From positions 1-25,127 of the IMG/VR virus record IMGVR_UViG_3300009074_000029: a stretch of 25,127 nucleotides of DNA, one strand, 5' to 3'. The notes beneath the pieces were generated by a model. The model had not been told where the DNA came from. It saw nothing but the letters and a program-made list of their open reading frames with translations, and did no database searches. Positions 1-6,299 of this stretch are shown piece by piece. The translations under genes and the position numbers were made by a program. This DNA is from a virus. Numbering within the stretch: the stretch's first letter is position 1; each line of letters opens with the position of its first letter.

Positions 1-359
1 CCACGCAAGACAGCCTGTGCGTTTGGAGACAAATAGTCAGCCTCGTCAAGTAGCACAATCTTAAAGTCGCCCCAAGGCATACTGCTACAGAAGCGGGTGA
101 TGCGGTCACGGATAAAGTCAACGCCGTTATCACGACTAGCGTTAATGTACATAAAGTCAGCTTCCTGGACGCCTAACTCATGTGCTAACACCTTAGCAAG
201 TGTTGTCTTACCAGTACCAGCGCCACCATGGAATAGCAAGTGCGGGATACTTTTATCAGCAATCCAACTCATTACTTGCTTGCGTTGCTTAGGATCCTTG
301 AAAACATAGTCCGTTACGGTTTTTGGGCGATACTTTTCAACCCACATCTCTTTAGCCAT
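1..359 (-). CDS. 44: Sliding clamp loader large subunit (T4 gp44-like), partial
   Basis: N-terminal 119 codons of an AAA+ ATPase; the rest lies beyond the left edge. It starts MAKEMWVEKYRPKTV, the usual opening of gp44/RfcS clamp loaders. Walker A is GGAGTGKTT at about residues 45-53 and Walker B is VLLDEAD at about 102-108. In T4, gp44 with gp62 uses ATP to open the gp45 sliding clamp and load it onto primer-template DNA, and the clamp also activates late transcription. The ATG at 359 overlaps the stop of the upstream gene by one base (TAATG), suggesting coupled translation. The fold and motifs make the call secure; only the truncation limits it. Confidence 0.96.
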   Translation of the reverse strand, partial: MAKEMWVEKYRPKTVTDYVFKDPKQRKQVMSWIADKSIPHLLFHGGAGTGKTTLAKVLAHELGVQEADFMYINASRDNGVDFIRDRITRFCSSMPWGDFKIVLLDEADYLSPNAQAVLR

Positions 360-568
360 TATTCACCTTTATTTTTCATATGTTCGTGTTCCCAATATTC
401 ATCATGTGTCATTTTGGGTAGTGCAGCATGGCGAGCTTCTGTTGCTAGCCTGCGCTTACGTGCTTCACGTATGCTCCACCAAAAATATACTTTCCAGAAT
501 ACACGTTTAGTCTTGCACCAGTCAAGTGTTTTATTGATCCAAGAGTTTATGAAAGGGGGCAATGTCAT
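359..568 (-). CDS. Small basic hypothetical protein
   Basis: A 69-residue protein of unknown function. It is rich in Lys, Arg and aromatic residues (WCKTKRVFWKVYFWWSIREA near residues 17-36), then a charged helix-prone stretch, and ends acidic/basic mixed. The Trp/Phe-rich segment could pack as an amphipathic helix or touch a membrane, but there is no clear signal peptide. It begins five bases after the co-chaperonin gene ends and its TAA overlaps the gp44 ATG, so it sits inside one operon with both. No family recognised. Confidence 0.7.
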   Translation of the reverse strand: MTLPPFINSWINKTLDWCKTKRVFWKVYFWWSIREARKRRLATEARHAALPKMTHDEYWEHEHMKNKGE

Positions 569-573
569 TATCT

Positions 574-894
574 TTAAGATAAGTCAAGGACATCGCTTAT
601 CATTAATAGTTCTTCATTGTCTAAAAGGAAGAACTTATCCTCTTCCTTCATCGTGCCTTTAAGGTCAATGCCTCGGCTCCAACGTCCATGTGGTACTAAC
701 ACATAATCGCCTGTTTTAACTTCGTCTTGTTCAGGACCAACATGTGTTACTTCAAACCAGCGTGGACGGATTGAATCTTCATCCAGGTTCTTTGCACGAA
801 TTATAAGTCCTGCTTTAGTAGAGCGTTCCGAACCAATCGGATCGCACATCATTCCAATAATTTTATCACCTAATGGTTTAAATTCTCGCATCAT
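574..894 (-). CDS. 31: GroES-like co-chaperonin (gp31 functional analogue)
   Basis: A 106-residue Cpn10-fold protein. Residues about 5-15 (FKPLGDKIIG) match the GroES opening beta strand, KAGLIIRAKN corresponds to the mobile-loop region, VTHVGPEQDEVKTGDYVLVP to the central strands, and DNEELLMISDVLDL to the GroES C-terminus (DNEEVLIMSESDIL in E. coli). In T4, gp31 replaces GroES on host GroEL so that the major capsid protein can fold; this protein is more plainly GroES-like than T4 gp31 itself. Two adjacent ATGs (894 and 891) are possible; the first overlaps the upstream stop as ATGA. The symbol is by analogy of role. Confidence 0.88.
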   Translation of the reverse strand: MMREFKPLGDKIIGMMCDPIGSERSTKAGLIIRAKNLDEDSIRPRWFEVTHVGPEQDEVKTGDYVLVPHGRWSRGIDLKGTMKEEDKFFLLDNEELLMISDVLDLS

Positions 895-1274
895 TTGATC
901 TCTCTTACATCCATGCTACCGTCATCGTATTCGACTTCAATGTAGCGGGTTCCGTCTTCACGTGTTTTTTCTTCTTCACGGACTATATTGGAATCAATAG
1001 GGTCCGGCTCTTTCTTTGTAACTTTCTTCTTTGGCGCAGGTTTTTGTGCGCTTGGTGCTTCACTCAACTTGCGCTTCTCTGGTGCACTGGTTGTGTTATG
1101 CTGCGCTCTTGCCTTCGCCTGTACTGTTTGAATCACGTTGCCACTCTTGTCAATGCGATCACCACGGGCGTTCATAGTTATGTTGCCGGGTGATACAGCA
1201 CGTTCTTTTTCATTTACTTTAGCAAGTGCAGCCATGTCAATAACACGACCTCTTGCTGTTCTAACTTGTTTCAT
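891..1274 (-). CDS. Hypothetical protein with Lys/Pro-rich linker
   Basis: A 127-residue protein of unknown function. The N-terminal ~45 residues (VRTARGRVIDMAALAKVN, then NARGDRIDKSGNVIQ) look folded and conserved in style. A low-complexity linker follows at about residues 58-95, rich in Ala, Pro and Lys (KPAPKKKVTKKEPDP). The C-terminus is an acidic beta-like segment (RYIEVEYDDGSMDVREIK). It overlaps the genes on both sides by four bases (ATGA), so it belongs to the gp31-gp44 operon. An RNA/DNA-binding or scaffold role is possible from composition alone, but I have no family match. Confidence 0.75.
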   Translation of the reverse strand: MKQVRTARGRVIDMAALAKVNEKERAVSPGNITMNARGDRIDKSGNVIQTVQAKARAQHNTTSAPEKRKLSEAPSAQKPAPKKKVTKKEPDPIDSNIVREEEKTREDGTRYIEVEYDDGSMDVREIK

Positions 1275-1429
1275 TTCTTTGCCGCCGCCTTTCTTTTATT
1301 CCACGGTGATATGAGCAACTCTGGGTCTGACCGTAGCCCTGCCTCAAGGGTTGTAACCTTGCCGCCATTTTTGAGGTACTCGTCAACAGCTTGTTGGTTC
1401 TCTAGCTCTTCTTTTTCACGTTCGTTCAT
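1271..1429 (-). CDS. Small conserved-looking hypothetical protein (52 aa)
   Basis: A 52-residue gene, starting MNEREKEELENQQAVDEYL and ending WNKRKAAAKK. It has an acidic N-terminal helix, a KNGGKVTTLEAG turn-rich middle and a basic tail. Both its ends use ATGA overlaps: its ATG overlaps the DnaE-fragment stop at 1426-1429, and its TGA overlaps the next ATG at 1271-1274. This perfect fit between neighbours is the main evidence that it is a real gene. I recall similar small proteins in cyanophage T4-like genomes, but function is unknown. Confidence 0.8.
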   Translation of the reverse strand: MNEREKEELENQQAVDEYLKNGGKVTTLEAGLRSDPELLISPWNKRKAAAKK

Positions 1430-1938
1430 TTTAGGAATTCCTTAATATCCAGGTCATATTCTAGTGAGTCTACACGATGTACATCTAATAGGAATAATAC
1501 ATAGCTAGCTACACTAGATCCACGTCCAACGCCCCATACCATATCGTGCTTGCGCAGAGTATCAACAAAGTATTTCATCCAACATAGAACAGTCATCATA
1601 TCTCTTGCTCTAAATTCAATCAATTCTTTCTCTACTCGTTGCCTTTGTGCATCTGTATTGCATTTACTTAGCAGATAATTATCCAGGTTGAGATCCTGGT
1701 ATTCTTGTGGCATGTGCCAATCATCTAGATTTTGATGTATAAATGTGTCAGGATCAAGATCACTCTCCTCAGCCCAGTCTGCTATACCATCAAGACCGTA
1801 TTCATTGCAGTTATAATTGAATCGTTCTATCCACTGTGGTTGATCAACAACTAGGTTGTTGATCTCATCACCACGATAAAGGACATCAACCATGTCATTT
1901 TCACTTACAATGACTTGGTGCAATGCATTAGTTTTCAT
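1426..1938 (-). CDS. Stand-alone DNA polymerase III alpha (DnaE)-like fragment
   Basis: A 170-residue protein whose last ~55 residues match part of bacterial DnaE: a helix (WMKYFVDTLRKHDMVWGV), the GRGSSVASYV motif equivalent to DnaE GRGSxxGS, and the strand/helix HRVDSLEYDLDIKEFL equivalent to DLDPLxFxLxFERFL. In DnaE the catalytic PDFDxD aspartates follow directly; here the protein stops just before them, so it cannot be a polymerase by itself. The N-terminal ~110 residues are acidic and unrecognised. I chose ATG 1938, which overlaps the upstream stop as ATGA; an in-frame GTG at 1947 is the alternative. Confidence 0.82.
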   Translation of the reverse strand: MKTNALHQVIVSENDMVDVLYRGDEINNLVVDQPQWIERFNYNCNEYGLDGIADWAEESDLDPDTFIHQNLDDWHMPQEYQDLNLDNYLLSKCNTDAQRQRVEKELIEFRARDMMTVLCWMKYFVDTLRKHDMVWGVGRGSSVASYVLFLLDVHRVDSLEYDLDIKEFLK

Positions 1939-2156
1939 ACGATCCACTGTTCTCCATCATCGTCCTTGGTGCGGTTACGCTCAAGTTCATTTTCAGTGTA
2001 TAAATCCAACTCAGTCTCTGCTATCATTCGATCGATCTGCTCACAGATCTGCCAGCTTGCGCCAGCCTGATAAGCCTGCAACCGCTTTTTAAGTAACGAT
2101 TGCAGTCTTGTATCCAGTTCTTGAATAGGTGTTGTTTTTGCGTTTTTCTTTACCAT
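1935..2156 (-). CDS. Small hypothetical protein, helical
   Basis: A 73-residue, mostly charged protein predicted by eye to form two helices (IQELDTRLQSLLKKRLQAYQ and ICEQIDRMIAETELDLYTEN), with hydrophobic residues spaced every three to four positions, so a helical hairpin or coiled coil is plausible. It lies directly upstream of the DnaE fragment and overlaps it by four bases; that pairing suggests co-translation and perhaps a shared complex. I recall similar small proteins next to the same fragment in cyanophages. No enzymatic motif is visible. Confidence 0.78.
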   Translation of the reverse strand: MVKKNAKTTPIQELDTRLQSLLKKRLQAYQAGASWQICEQIDRMIAETELDLYTENELERNRTKDDDGEQWIV

Positions 2157-2168
2157 TATGATATGTAC

Positions 2169-2573
2169 TTATATATCGCCTTCTGAGCGGTTTTCTGCGC
2201 GTTCGACACTAAATTTACCTTCTGGGTAACGAGCTTGCAGCTTGTCAACATTCTGCTTGATAACGTTGTTTGGATCAAGCTTGAGTGCGTGACATGCCAT
2301 CATCCAATAAAAGATAATGTCGCCTAGCTCTTTCGCAAGATGCGTGTGTAGTTCTTCAGTAAATGGCTTTCCGTGCCAGTTCAACTTTTTATTAAGCTCT
2401 GCAAATTCGCCTGCTTCGCCTGCTAGTCCAGTTACGGCAGTGTTGAACAGAACAGGGTTAATCCCCAAGTTTTCTAGTTCATGTAGCCGTTTAACGTAAA
2501 GGTCGAGGTTCTTGCTTACGTCGCTTGTAACTGTGTCTACAAAATGTCCGTAAAGTGATAGATCTGCTGTCAT
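2169..2573 (-). CDS. mazG: MazG-like nucleotide pyrophosphohydrolase
   Basis: A 134-residue all-alpha NTP pyrophosphatase. The metal-binding ExxE...ExxD signature is present: GEAGE (Glu53, Glu56) and KELGD (Glu82, Asp85), followed by the typical NVDKLQARYPEGKFS near residues 108-122. MazG enzymes hydrolyse (d)NTPs to (d)NMP and PPi. Phage versions are common in marine T4-like phages and are variously thought to recycle host nucleotides for phage DNA or to lower alarmone levels; neither can be told from sequence. It is the first gene after its own sigma70-like promoter, with AAGGAA as ribosome site eight bases before the ATG. Confidence 0.93.
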   Translation of the reverse strand: MTADLSLYGHFVDTVTSDVSKNLDLYVKRLHELENLGINPVLFNTAVTGLAGEAGEFAELNKKLNWHGKPFTEELHTHLAKELGDIIFYWMMACHALKLDPNNVIKQNVDKLQARYPEGKFSVERAENRSEGDI

Positions 2574-2597
2574 ATTTGGTTCCTTTGATTATAATTC

Positions 2598-2626
2598 ATT
2601 ATACATTATAACTCATTGGAAAGCAA
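2598..2626 (-). promoter_or_regulatory. Sigma70-like promoter for mazG
   Basis: Reading on the minus strand: TTGCTT, 17 bases, TATAAT, 24 bases before the mazG ATG. The region also carries TTATAAT...ATTATAA arms flanking the -10 box. The -35 box is weaker than in the other promoters of this window. Confidence 0.75.
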
Positions 2627-2634
2627 CCATTATT

Positions 2635-2982
2635 TTAGAATTTAACTGAAACACCACAGCCGCAACCTGCTGTTGCAAGTGGATTGATAATCTCAATGTG
2701 GCTGCCTGTAATGTCGGTTAGATATTCGACTGACGATCCTATCAACATCATTAAACTTGCGCCGTCAACAGCGAAAGAGAATGTGTCATAATCAGTTATG
2801 TCGTCGTCTGCGTATAGTTCAGATCGGTCGTCAAAGATTTTCCAATAATATTGGAAACCTGCGCACCCACCGCCTTCAACACCAAACTTTACGACCTTTC
2901 CTGATGCGATGCTGTCAAAATGTTTGATAGCTGCATCACTCAATGAAACTGCCTGTTTAACAGGCAATGTGAAATCGGTCAT
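2635..2982 (-). CDS. A-type iron-sulfur carrier (IscA/SufA/ErpA family)
   Basis: A 115-residue HesB/IscA-family protein. The three invariant cysteines are present: Cys40 in EGGGCAGFQYY and Cys107/Cys109 in the C-terminal AGCGCGVSVKF. Family length is usually 105-120, so it is complete. Such carriers bind a [2Fe-2S] or [4Fe-4S] cluster between subunits and hand it to apoproteins in the cytoplasm. It is third in a run with an unknown gene and a SufT-like gene, giving a phage Fe-S maturation cassette. Its ATG overlaps the upstream TAA by one base (TAATG). The client protein is unknown; phage or host Fe-S enzymes are both possible. Confidence 0.93.
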   Translation of the reverse strand: MTDFTLPVKQAVSLSDAAIKHFDSIASGKVVKFGVEGGGCAGFQYYWKIFDDRSELYADDDITDYDTFSFAVDGASLMMLIGSSVEYLTDITGSHIEIINPLATAGCGCGVSVKF

Positions 2983-3299
2983 TAGTTCTCCTGGTACTCT
3001 TCATTTTGTAGATCAAGAAATTCAGTAATTAACTGTTTCTTCTCAGTTCGGAAGTTGAGATCAACTCCAAACCGTTCTACGCTTAGTTCACAAATTGCTT
3101 GCTTAGTCATGTTGTTCAAGCTATTTCTGTTTTCTATTGGATCGCCTTCATGTGCTGGTCGTGGTTTAACAACTAGTTCTGTTGTAACATTTTCTTCCTT
3201 AATGTCATAATCATCTAGTGTCTTTGCTCCGCCGCCTACCATAATCACTCTATCCCCAATAACCATAAATGCTCGTTCAAGTTTCTCAAGTATTTCCAC
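2982..3299 (-). CDS. Hypothetical protein with SAP/HeH-like C-terminus
   Basis: A 105-residue unknown protein between the two Fe-S assembly genes. Residues about 63-95 (MTKQAICELSVERFGVDL then FRTEKKQLITEFLDL) have the helix-extended loop-helix pattern seen in SAP, HeH/LEM and Rho-N-like domains, which often contact nucleic acid; this is pattern recognition only. The N-terminal half contains short beta-like segments (AFMVIGDRVIMVGGG). The start is a GTG at 3299 with a weak GGGA upstream; an internal ATG (residue 12) is possible. It is co-transcribed with the A-type carrier gene by one-base overlap. Confidence 0.72.
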   Translation of the reverse strand: MEILEKLERAFMVIGDRVIMVGGGAKTLDDYDIKEENVTTELVVKPRPAHEGDPIENRNSLNNMTKQAICELSVERFGVDLNFRTEKKQLITEFLDLQNEEYQEN

Positions 3300-3314
3300 T
3301 GGTATCTATCCCGT

Positions 3315-3614
3315 TTAAAACAGGCCCAGTTCCAATTTTCCTTCGTCGGATATTTTGTCAGGGCCCCACTCCGGTTGGAATGTTATGTTAACCTCAACGT
3401 CCGTCGCTCCTACAGCAAACGCCGCAGCTACAATATCGCTGACAATCTCATCCCCTGCAGGGCAAAACGGACTAGTCAAAGTCATCAGTATGTCCACCTT
3501 GCCTTCTTTTGAAATATCAATATTATAAATCAAACCTAGATCGTATATATTGGTACTTACTTCGGGATCGTAGACATCCTTAAAACTATTTATTAGATCT
3601 TGTTCACTAACCAT
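3315..3614 (-). CDS. SufT/PaaD-like (MIP18/DUF59) Fe-S assembly protein
   Basis: A 99-residue MIP18-family protein. It shows the family landmarks in order: DPEVSTNIYDLGLIYNIDI (residues ~16-34), MTLTSPFCPAGDEI with the conserved Cys51 (~44-57), and the C-terminal PEWGPDKISDEGKLELGL, which resembles the SufT/PaaD ending. Bacterial SufT helps mature Fe-S proteins, and PaaD-type relatives do so for specific oxygenases. I start at ATG 3614, which gives an eight-base overlap with the upstream gene; a longer upstream extension has no family similarity. With the A-type carrier 330 bases on, it forms a probable Fe-S cluster delivery pair. Confidence 0.9.
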   Translation of the reverse strand: MVSEQDLINSFKDVYDPEVSTNIYDLGLIYNIDISKEGKVDILMTLTSPFCPAGDEIVSDIVAAAFAVGATDVEVNITFQPEWGPDKISDEGKLELGLF

Positions 3615-3933
3615 TATAATGTAACTTAAACATTGTAAAATGCTCCTCATCTCGTATTCTGATAACAGTCCGTTGCTCACCTAGAACAGGCGAAGTCATC
3701 CAGCTGCCATCTTTCATTTTTGGATTGTCATATATTGCAAATATATAATCTTCCTTGTGTTTTATACCTATCTCTTCTTCCAACTTGTCAGACACCCTTT
3801 TTCTTAGCGTCGTTCCCATAGTCCGCAGCATTACGTCATGACTATTATCGTACAAGTCACTTGTGAAGAAGTTAAGCACGACTACACGATCATATCCAGT
3901 CCCAGTGGATTCGAGCCAAGTAGACTCCATCAT
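3607..3933 (-). CDS. Small protein of the C-terminal 'MxKL' family, member 1
   Basis: An unknown protein of about 108 residues if it starts at the ATGATG at 3933; a TTG at 4029 in the same frame would extend it to 140 residues but would overlap the preceding small gene by 59 bases. The middle (YDRVVVLNFFTSDLYDN) looks like a beta strand and loop. The C-terminus TVIRIRDEEHFTMFKLHYNG carries the motif shared by about eight other small proteins here: a beta strand, two to three acidic residues, then xMxKL and an aromatic. Its stop overlaps the SufT-like gene by eight bases. Function unknown. Confidence 0.68.
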   Translation of the reverse strand: MMESTWLESTGTGYDRVVVLNFFTSDLYDNSHDVMLRTMGTTLRKRVSDKLEEEIGIKHKEDYIFAIYDNPKMKDGSWMTSPVLGEQRTVIRIRDEEHFTMFKLHYNG

Positions 3934-3970
3934 CAGTTCTAAATCATCATTCAACTGTGTGTCAACTTTA

Positions 3971-4123
3971 TCATACTGATACTTCTGATACCTTGTATTG
4001 CCATTTAAATTCTTTTTGTAAGGGTTCAATTACAGCTAATGCTTGGGTAGGCTCAACAAATTTAGCAACCTCATACCATGTTCCGTTAGTCCAACGTTCA
4101 AGTAACCAATATTTTTCTGTCAT
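3971..4123 (-). CDS. Small hypothetical protein (50 aa)
   Basis: A 50-residue gene, starting MTEKYWLLERWTNGTWYEVA and ending WQYKVSEVSV. The alternating Trp/Tyr and charged residues suggest a small beta-sheet protein. Its ATG overlaps the stop of the upstream gene as ATGA (4120-4123), which supports it. The downstream 'MxKL' gene probably begins after or inside its end. No family recognised. Confidence 0.65.
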   Translation of the reverse strand: MTEKYWLLERWTNGTWYEVAKFVEPTQALAVIEPLQKEFKWQYKVSEVSV

Positions 4124-4392
4124 TCAGAATATACCATCTTTATCATTGTAGCTATTTCTGGATCATTTACTGCTAGCGTAATTGCATTCCAGTAGGTCTT
4201 CCTTACAATTACATTTTCTGCTAAATTACCATGTGATAAATTAGATTTTAAGTCAAACATAATCTTATCGTTTAATACAGAGAGGGTGCAATGACGAAGT
4301 TCTTCATTCTTCAAGATGAAATCGAAAACATTGATTTCCCTGTCATCATCTTTAACCATGACATGGCGTGTTATGTAAAAGTCTTTAGTCAA
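4120..4392 (-). CDS. Small protein of the 'MxKL' family, member 2 (divergent)
   Basis: An unknown protein of about 90 residues. I prefer a TTG start at 4392, because it gives the same eight-base overlap with the upstream queD stop that several sibling genes use, and GAGGA precedes it; a GTG at 4425 is the alternative and would overlap queD by 41 bases. The C-terminus AITLAVNDPEIATMIKMVYSE fits the family pattern loosely (strand, Asn-Asp, then MIKM and an aromatic). The rest (DREINVFDFILKNEELRH, then FDLKSNLSHGN) shows no known motif. Confidence 0.62.
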   Translation of the reverse strand: MTKDFYITRHVMVKDDDREINVFDFILKNEELRHCTLSVLNDKIMFDLKSNLSHGNLAENVIVRKTYWNAITLAVNDPEIATMIKMVYSE

Positions 4393-4933
4393 GCAAGTCC
4401 TCGTTCCACTCACGATGGCCTTCACGATAAGCCATGTTGCTTTGTGTCTCGCGGACCTCTACTTTAAAGCACCACAAGCGTTTCGCTTCACTTTCGCCCC
4501 ACATGTCTGGGATATAAACGCCGTTGACATACTTGTAGAGCATGTCTGCGAGCGCCTCACAGCCCAAAGCGGGTAGGATAGTCAGCTTTGCTAGCTTGCG
4601 ACGTTGCATCTCTTCATAAAACTCAAGCTCTGGGTCATCTTCAGCAACCAGCGTTGTGTGATCAAACTGGTCCTTTAGTACACCCTTTAGCTCTTTTAAC
4701 CCGCCGTAGTCAGCAACCCAATTGCGGGCGTCCAATTCATTTGTGCCAAAGTAGAACTTCATGCTGAAGCTATATCCGTGGTTCATGTTGCAGTGTGAAT
4801 CTGCTTTCCACTGCCTGTACGCACATGGAAACTCGTCGATGTATTCCTTGGTGCTAACGTATTTGTATGTAATTGGTAGATTGCCCAAGCGTTGTGTTAG
4901 AGCTTCATCTAATCCTATTAAATTTTGTGTCAT
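4385..4933 (-). CDS. queD: 6-carboxytetrahydropterin synthase-like protein (QueD/PTPS family)
   Basis: A 182-residue T-fold enzyme of the QueD/6-pyruvoyltetrahydropterin synthase family. Visible landmarks: HCNMNHGYSFSMKFYFGT (residues ~47-64) with the catalytic-position Cys48 and zinc-ligand positions His47 and His52; DARNWVADYGGLKELK (~68-83); and FDHTTLVAEDDP (~90-101) with the Asp-His pair. The usual HGH is HGY, so the third zinc ligand is Tyr, a change I recall in other bacterial members. QueD makes the preQ0 precursor for queuosine in tRNA or 7-deazaguanine in phage DNA. ATG 4933 is preceded by GGAGA; the gene follows an exact late-type TATAAATA. Confidence 0.88.
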   Translation of the reverse strand: MTQNLIGLDEALTQRLGNLPITYKYVSTKEYIDEFPCAYRQWKADSHCNMNHGYSFSMKFYFGTNELDARNWVADYGGLKELKGVLKDQFDHTTLVAEDDPELEFYEEMQRRKLAKLTILPALGCEALADMLYKYVNGVYIPDMWGESEAKRLWCFKVEVRETQSNMAYREGHREWNEDLLD

Positions 4934-4989
4934 TCTCTTCTCCATTATGCGCGGAGTATTTTGAGTGGGGCGAGCAAGTCCACTGTAGG

Positions 4990-4997
4990 TATTTATA
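4990..4997 (-). promoter_or_regulatory. T4-type late promoter motif upstream of queD
   Basis: The minus strand reads TATAAATA, the exact T4 late-promoter consensus recognised by the gp55 sigma factor. It lies 57 bases before the queD ATG in one of the longer spacers of the window and overlaps the stop codon of the preceding small gene. I found no other exact copy here. Confidence 0.6.
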
Positions 4998-5163
4998 AAG
5001 TAATTGTCTTGCTGACACAAGACTTTGGTGCAGGGCTGTGCAGGATTTGTGTAAGTTCCACTTTAAAGCCCCTGTTATACAGTTCGCGTATTGAATTGTC
5101 CAACAGCCGCTTCAGTTCAATATTCGTTTTAGCTTTCATCTGCTTCAATTCTTCATCTGTCAT
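4993..5163 (-). CDS. Small hypothetical protein (56 aa)
   Basis: A 56-residue gene, starting [20 protein letters not shown] and continuing with a helical stretch (LLDNSIRELYNRGFKVEL) before a short tail with one Cys. The N-terminal helix-helix pattern could make a small helical hairpin. Its ATG overlaps the stop of the upstream membrane-protein gene as ATGA (5160-5163), supporting it as real. Its TAA lies within the late-promoter motif. No family recognised. Confidence 0.66.
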   Translation of the reverse strand: MTDEELKQMKAKTNIELKRLLDNSIRELYNRGFKVELTQILHSPAPKSCVSKTITL

Positions 5164-5372
5164 CTTAATCCTGCCTCAATCTCTCTTTTAACGTTATAGA
5201 TGTTAATCCACCAAAGGCACCATGCAGCAAGTATATACCATATGCCGCTTCCGCCACTTAGGAAAAGCATAAAACCTGCGGAGCCTAAATCGGAACAGAC
5301 ATAAATTGTTAGCCAATCCCAAAAGGTGAAGCCGTCGTAAAAACGCTTAGGTTCTTGTGGTGAGGAGCTCAT
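5160..5372 (-). CDS. Small membrane protein, two transmembrane segments
   Basis: A 70-residue, Trp-rich protein beginning [15 protein letters not shown]. Two hydrophobic spans are visible: [19 protein letters not shown] (residues ~17-35) and [16 protein letters not shown] (~41-56), followed by a charged tail ([11 protein letters not shown]), so it probably sits in the inner membrane with both ends inside. The start at 5372 overlaps the clpP end by 26 bases; a GTG at 5405 would lengthen the overlap to 59 bases. It could be a lysis, exclusion or envelope-modifying protein, but nothing in the sequence decides this. Confidence 0.7.
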   Translation of the reverse strand: MSSSPQEPKRFYDGFTFWDWLTIYVCSDLGSAGFMLFLSGGSGIWYILAAWCLWWINIYNVKREIEAGLR

Positions 5373-5967
5373 CTGCCAATCCCCAATCAATTGCTTCTTG
5401 TGCACTAAAAAACGTGTCGTGCTTCATTGTTTCTTTGACTTCCTTTAGCTTCTTGTTCTTGCTGTTGTGCTGCACATAAAGTTCAGTCAGCCGGTCATTC
5501 AGCCTGTGGCTTTCCTTCAAATGGCGTTGTGCATCTTCCATCTCCAAGTCTTGGATATAAACTGCACCGCTTGTTCCTCGTGTGCCACTTGAAACACGGT
5601 GTATCATTGTGCGTGATTCTGTAAGAACATATCGTTTACCTGGAGCACCCGCTTGTGCAAGAAAACTTCCCATGCTAGCAGCTTGTCCTACAACCACAGT
5701 GGATACATTGTTCTTGATGTATTGCATTGTGTTATAGATACTAAGTCCTGCTGTAACCGATCCCCCCGGACTGTTAATATACATAGTGATGTCACGATCC
5801 TTGTCTTCCGCTTCTAGGAAAAGCAATTGGCTTACAATCACGTTAGCCATGTTGTCTTCAACTGGCCCATTGAGCATAATAATACGCTCCTTCAGCAGGC
5901 GGCTGAAAATGTCGTATGCTCGCTCTCCACCAGCCGTCCGTTCGACTACCATTGGTACTAATGTCAT
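5347..5967 (-). CDS. clpP: ClpP-like ATP-dependent protease subunit
   Basis: A 206-residue S14 serine protease. The catalytic triad is intact: Ser98 in GQAASMGS, His123 in MIHRVSSG and Asp184 in [10 protein letters not shown]. The oxyanion/substrate strand [19 protein letters not shown] (residues ~63-81) is also standard. Differences from bacterial ClpP are MIHRV instead of MIHQP and roughly 12 extra residues between His and Asp, in the handle region. Bacterial ClpP forms a 14-mer barrel fed by ClpX or ClpA; no unfoldase is encoded nearby, so it may use the host's, compete with host ClpP, or process a phage protein. The ATG overlaps the upstream stop as ATGA. Confidence 0.93.
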   Translation of the reverse strand: MTLVPMVVERTAGGERAYDIFSRLLKERIIMLNGPVEDNMANVIVSQLLFLEAEDKDRDITMYINSPGGSVTAGLSIYNTMQYIKNNVSTVVVGQAASMGSFLAQAGAPGKRYVLTESRTMIHRVSSGTRGTSGAVYIQDLEMEDAQRHLKESHRLNDRLTELYVQHNSKNKKLKEVKETMKHDTFFSAQEAIDWGLADELLTTRT

Positions 5968-6299
5968 GTCTTTATTCCTTTTCGTTTTATGTTCATTTTT
6001 TCTCTTACATCGTTTTGCGTTGGTCCAACTTGATCAAACGCAAGTTTAGCCATAACAAGATCTTCATCATGTTTAAAGGTTAACACAGCCCAGGCAAAGC
6101 TATGAATACTTTCTGCCCAACCCGAAAAGGCATCTTCAATGATATATCGCTCTGGTGTGACACCTATATCGTATAATACATTGTGCACTTCAGGGCTAGT
6201 AAACGGTCCAGACCAGGACTCGCGGCCCACAGTGATTGACTTATCAAAGAACAAACTCACTATGTTATTATTTGGATGTGCCTCAATCAGTACCAGCAT
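5964..6299 (-). CDS. Small protein of the 'MxKL' family, member 3
   Basis: A 111-residue unknown protein. The N-terminus ([20 protein letters not shown]) begins with a beta-like strand, the middle includes [20 protein letters not shown], and the family motif [19 protein letters not shown] lies at about residues 69-87. Unlike its siblings it continues for 23 more residues with a basic tail ([13 protein letters not shown]). It is directly upstream of clpP with an ATGA overlap, and overlaps its own upstream sibling by 17 bases. Function unknown. Confidence 0.75.
   Translation of the reverse strand: MLVLIEAHPNNNIVSLFFDKSITVGRESWSGPFTSPEVHNVLYDIGVTPERYIIEDAFSGWAESIHSFAWAVLTFKHDEDLVMAKLAFDQVGPTQNDVREKMNIKRKGIKT

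Noticed and set aside
240-662. A 140-codon open frame on the plus strand
   Set aside because: It runs antisense to gp44, a small gene and the GroES-like gene, which have convincing protein similarity. Its translation has no recognisable family, and there is no plus-strand promoter or ribosome site.
3315-3680. Longer N-terminus for the SufT-like protein (start near 3680)
   Set aside because: The extra 22 residues have no family similarity and would overlap the upstream gene by 74 bases. The ATG at 3614 gives a normal family length.
5347-5967. Apparent loss of the catalytic Asp in ClpP
   Set aside because: Aligning DTFFSAQEA with E. coli DRFLSAPEA shows that Asp184 is the catalytic residue. 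The triad is complete; only the loop before it is longer.
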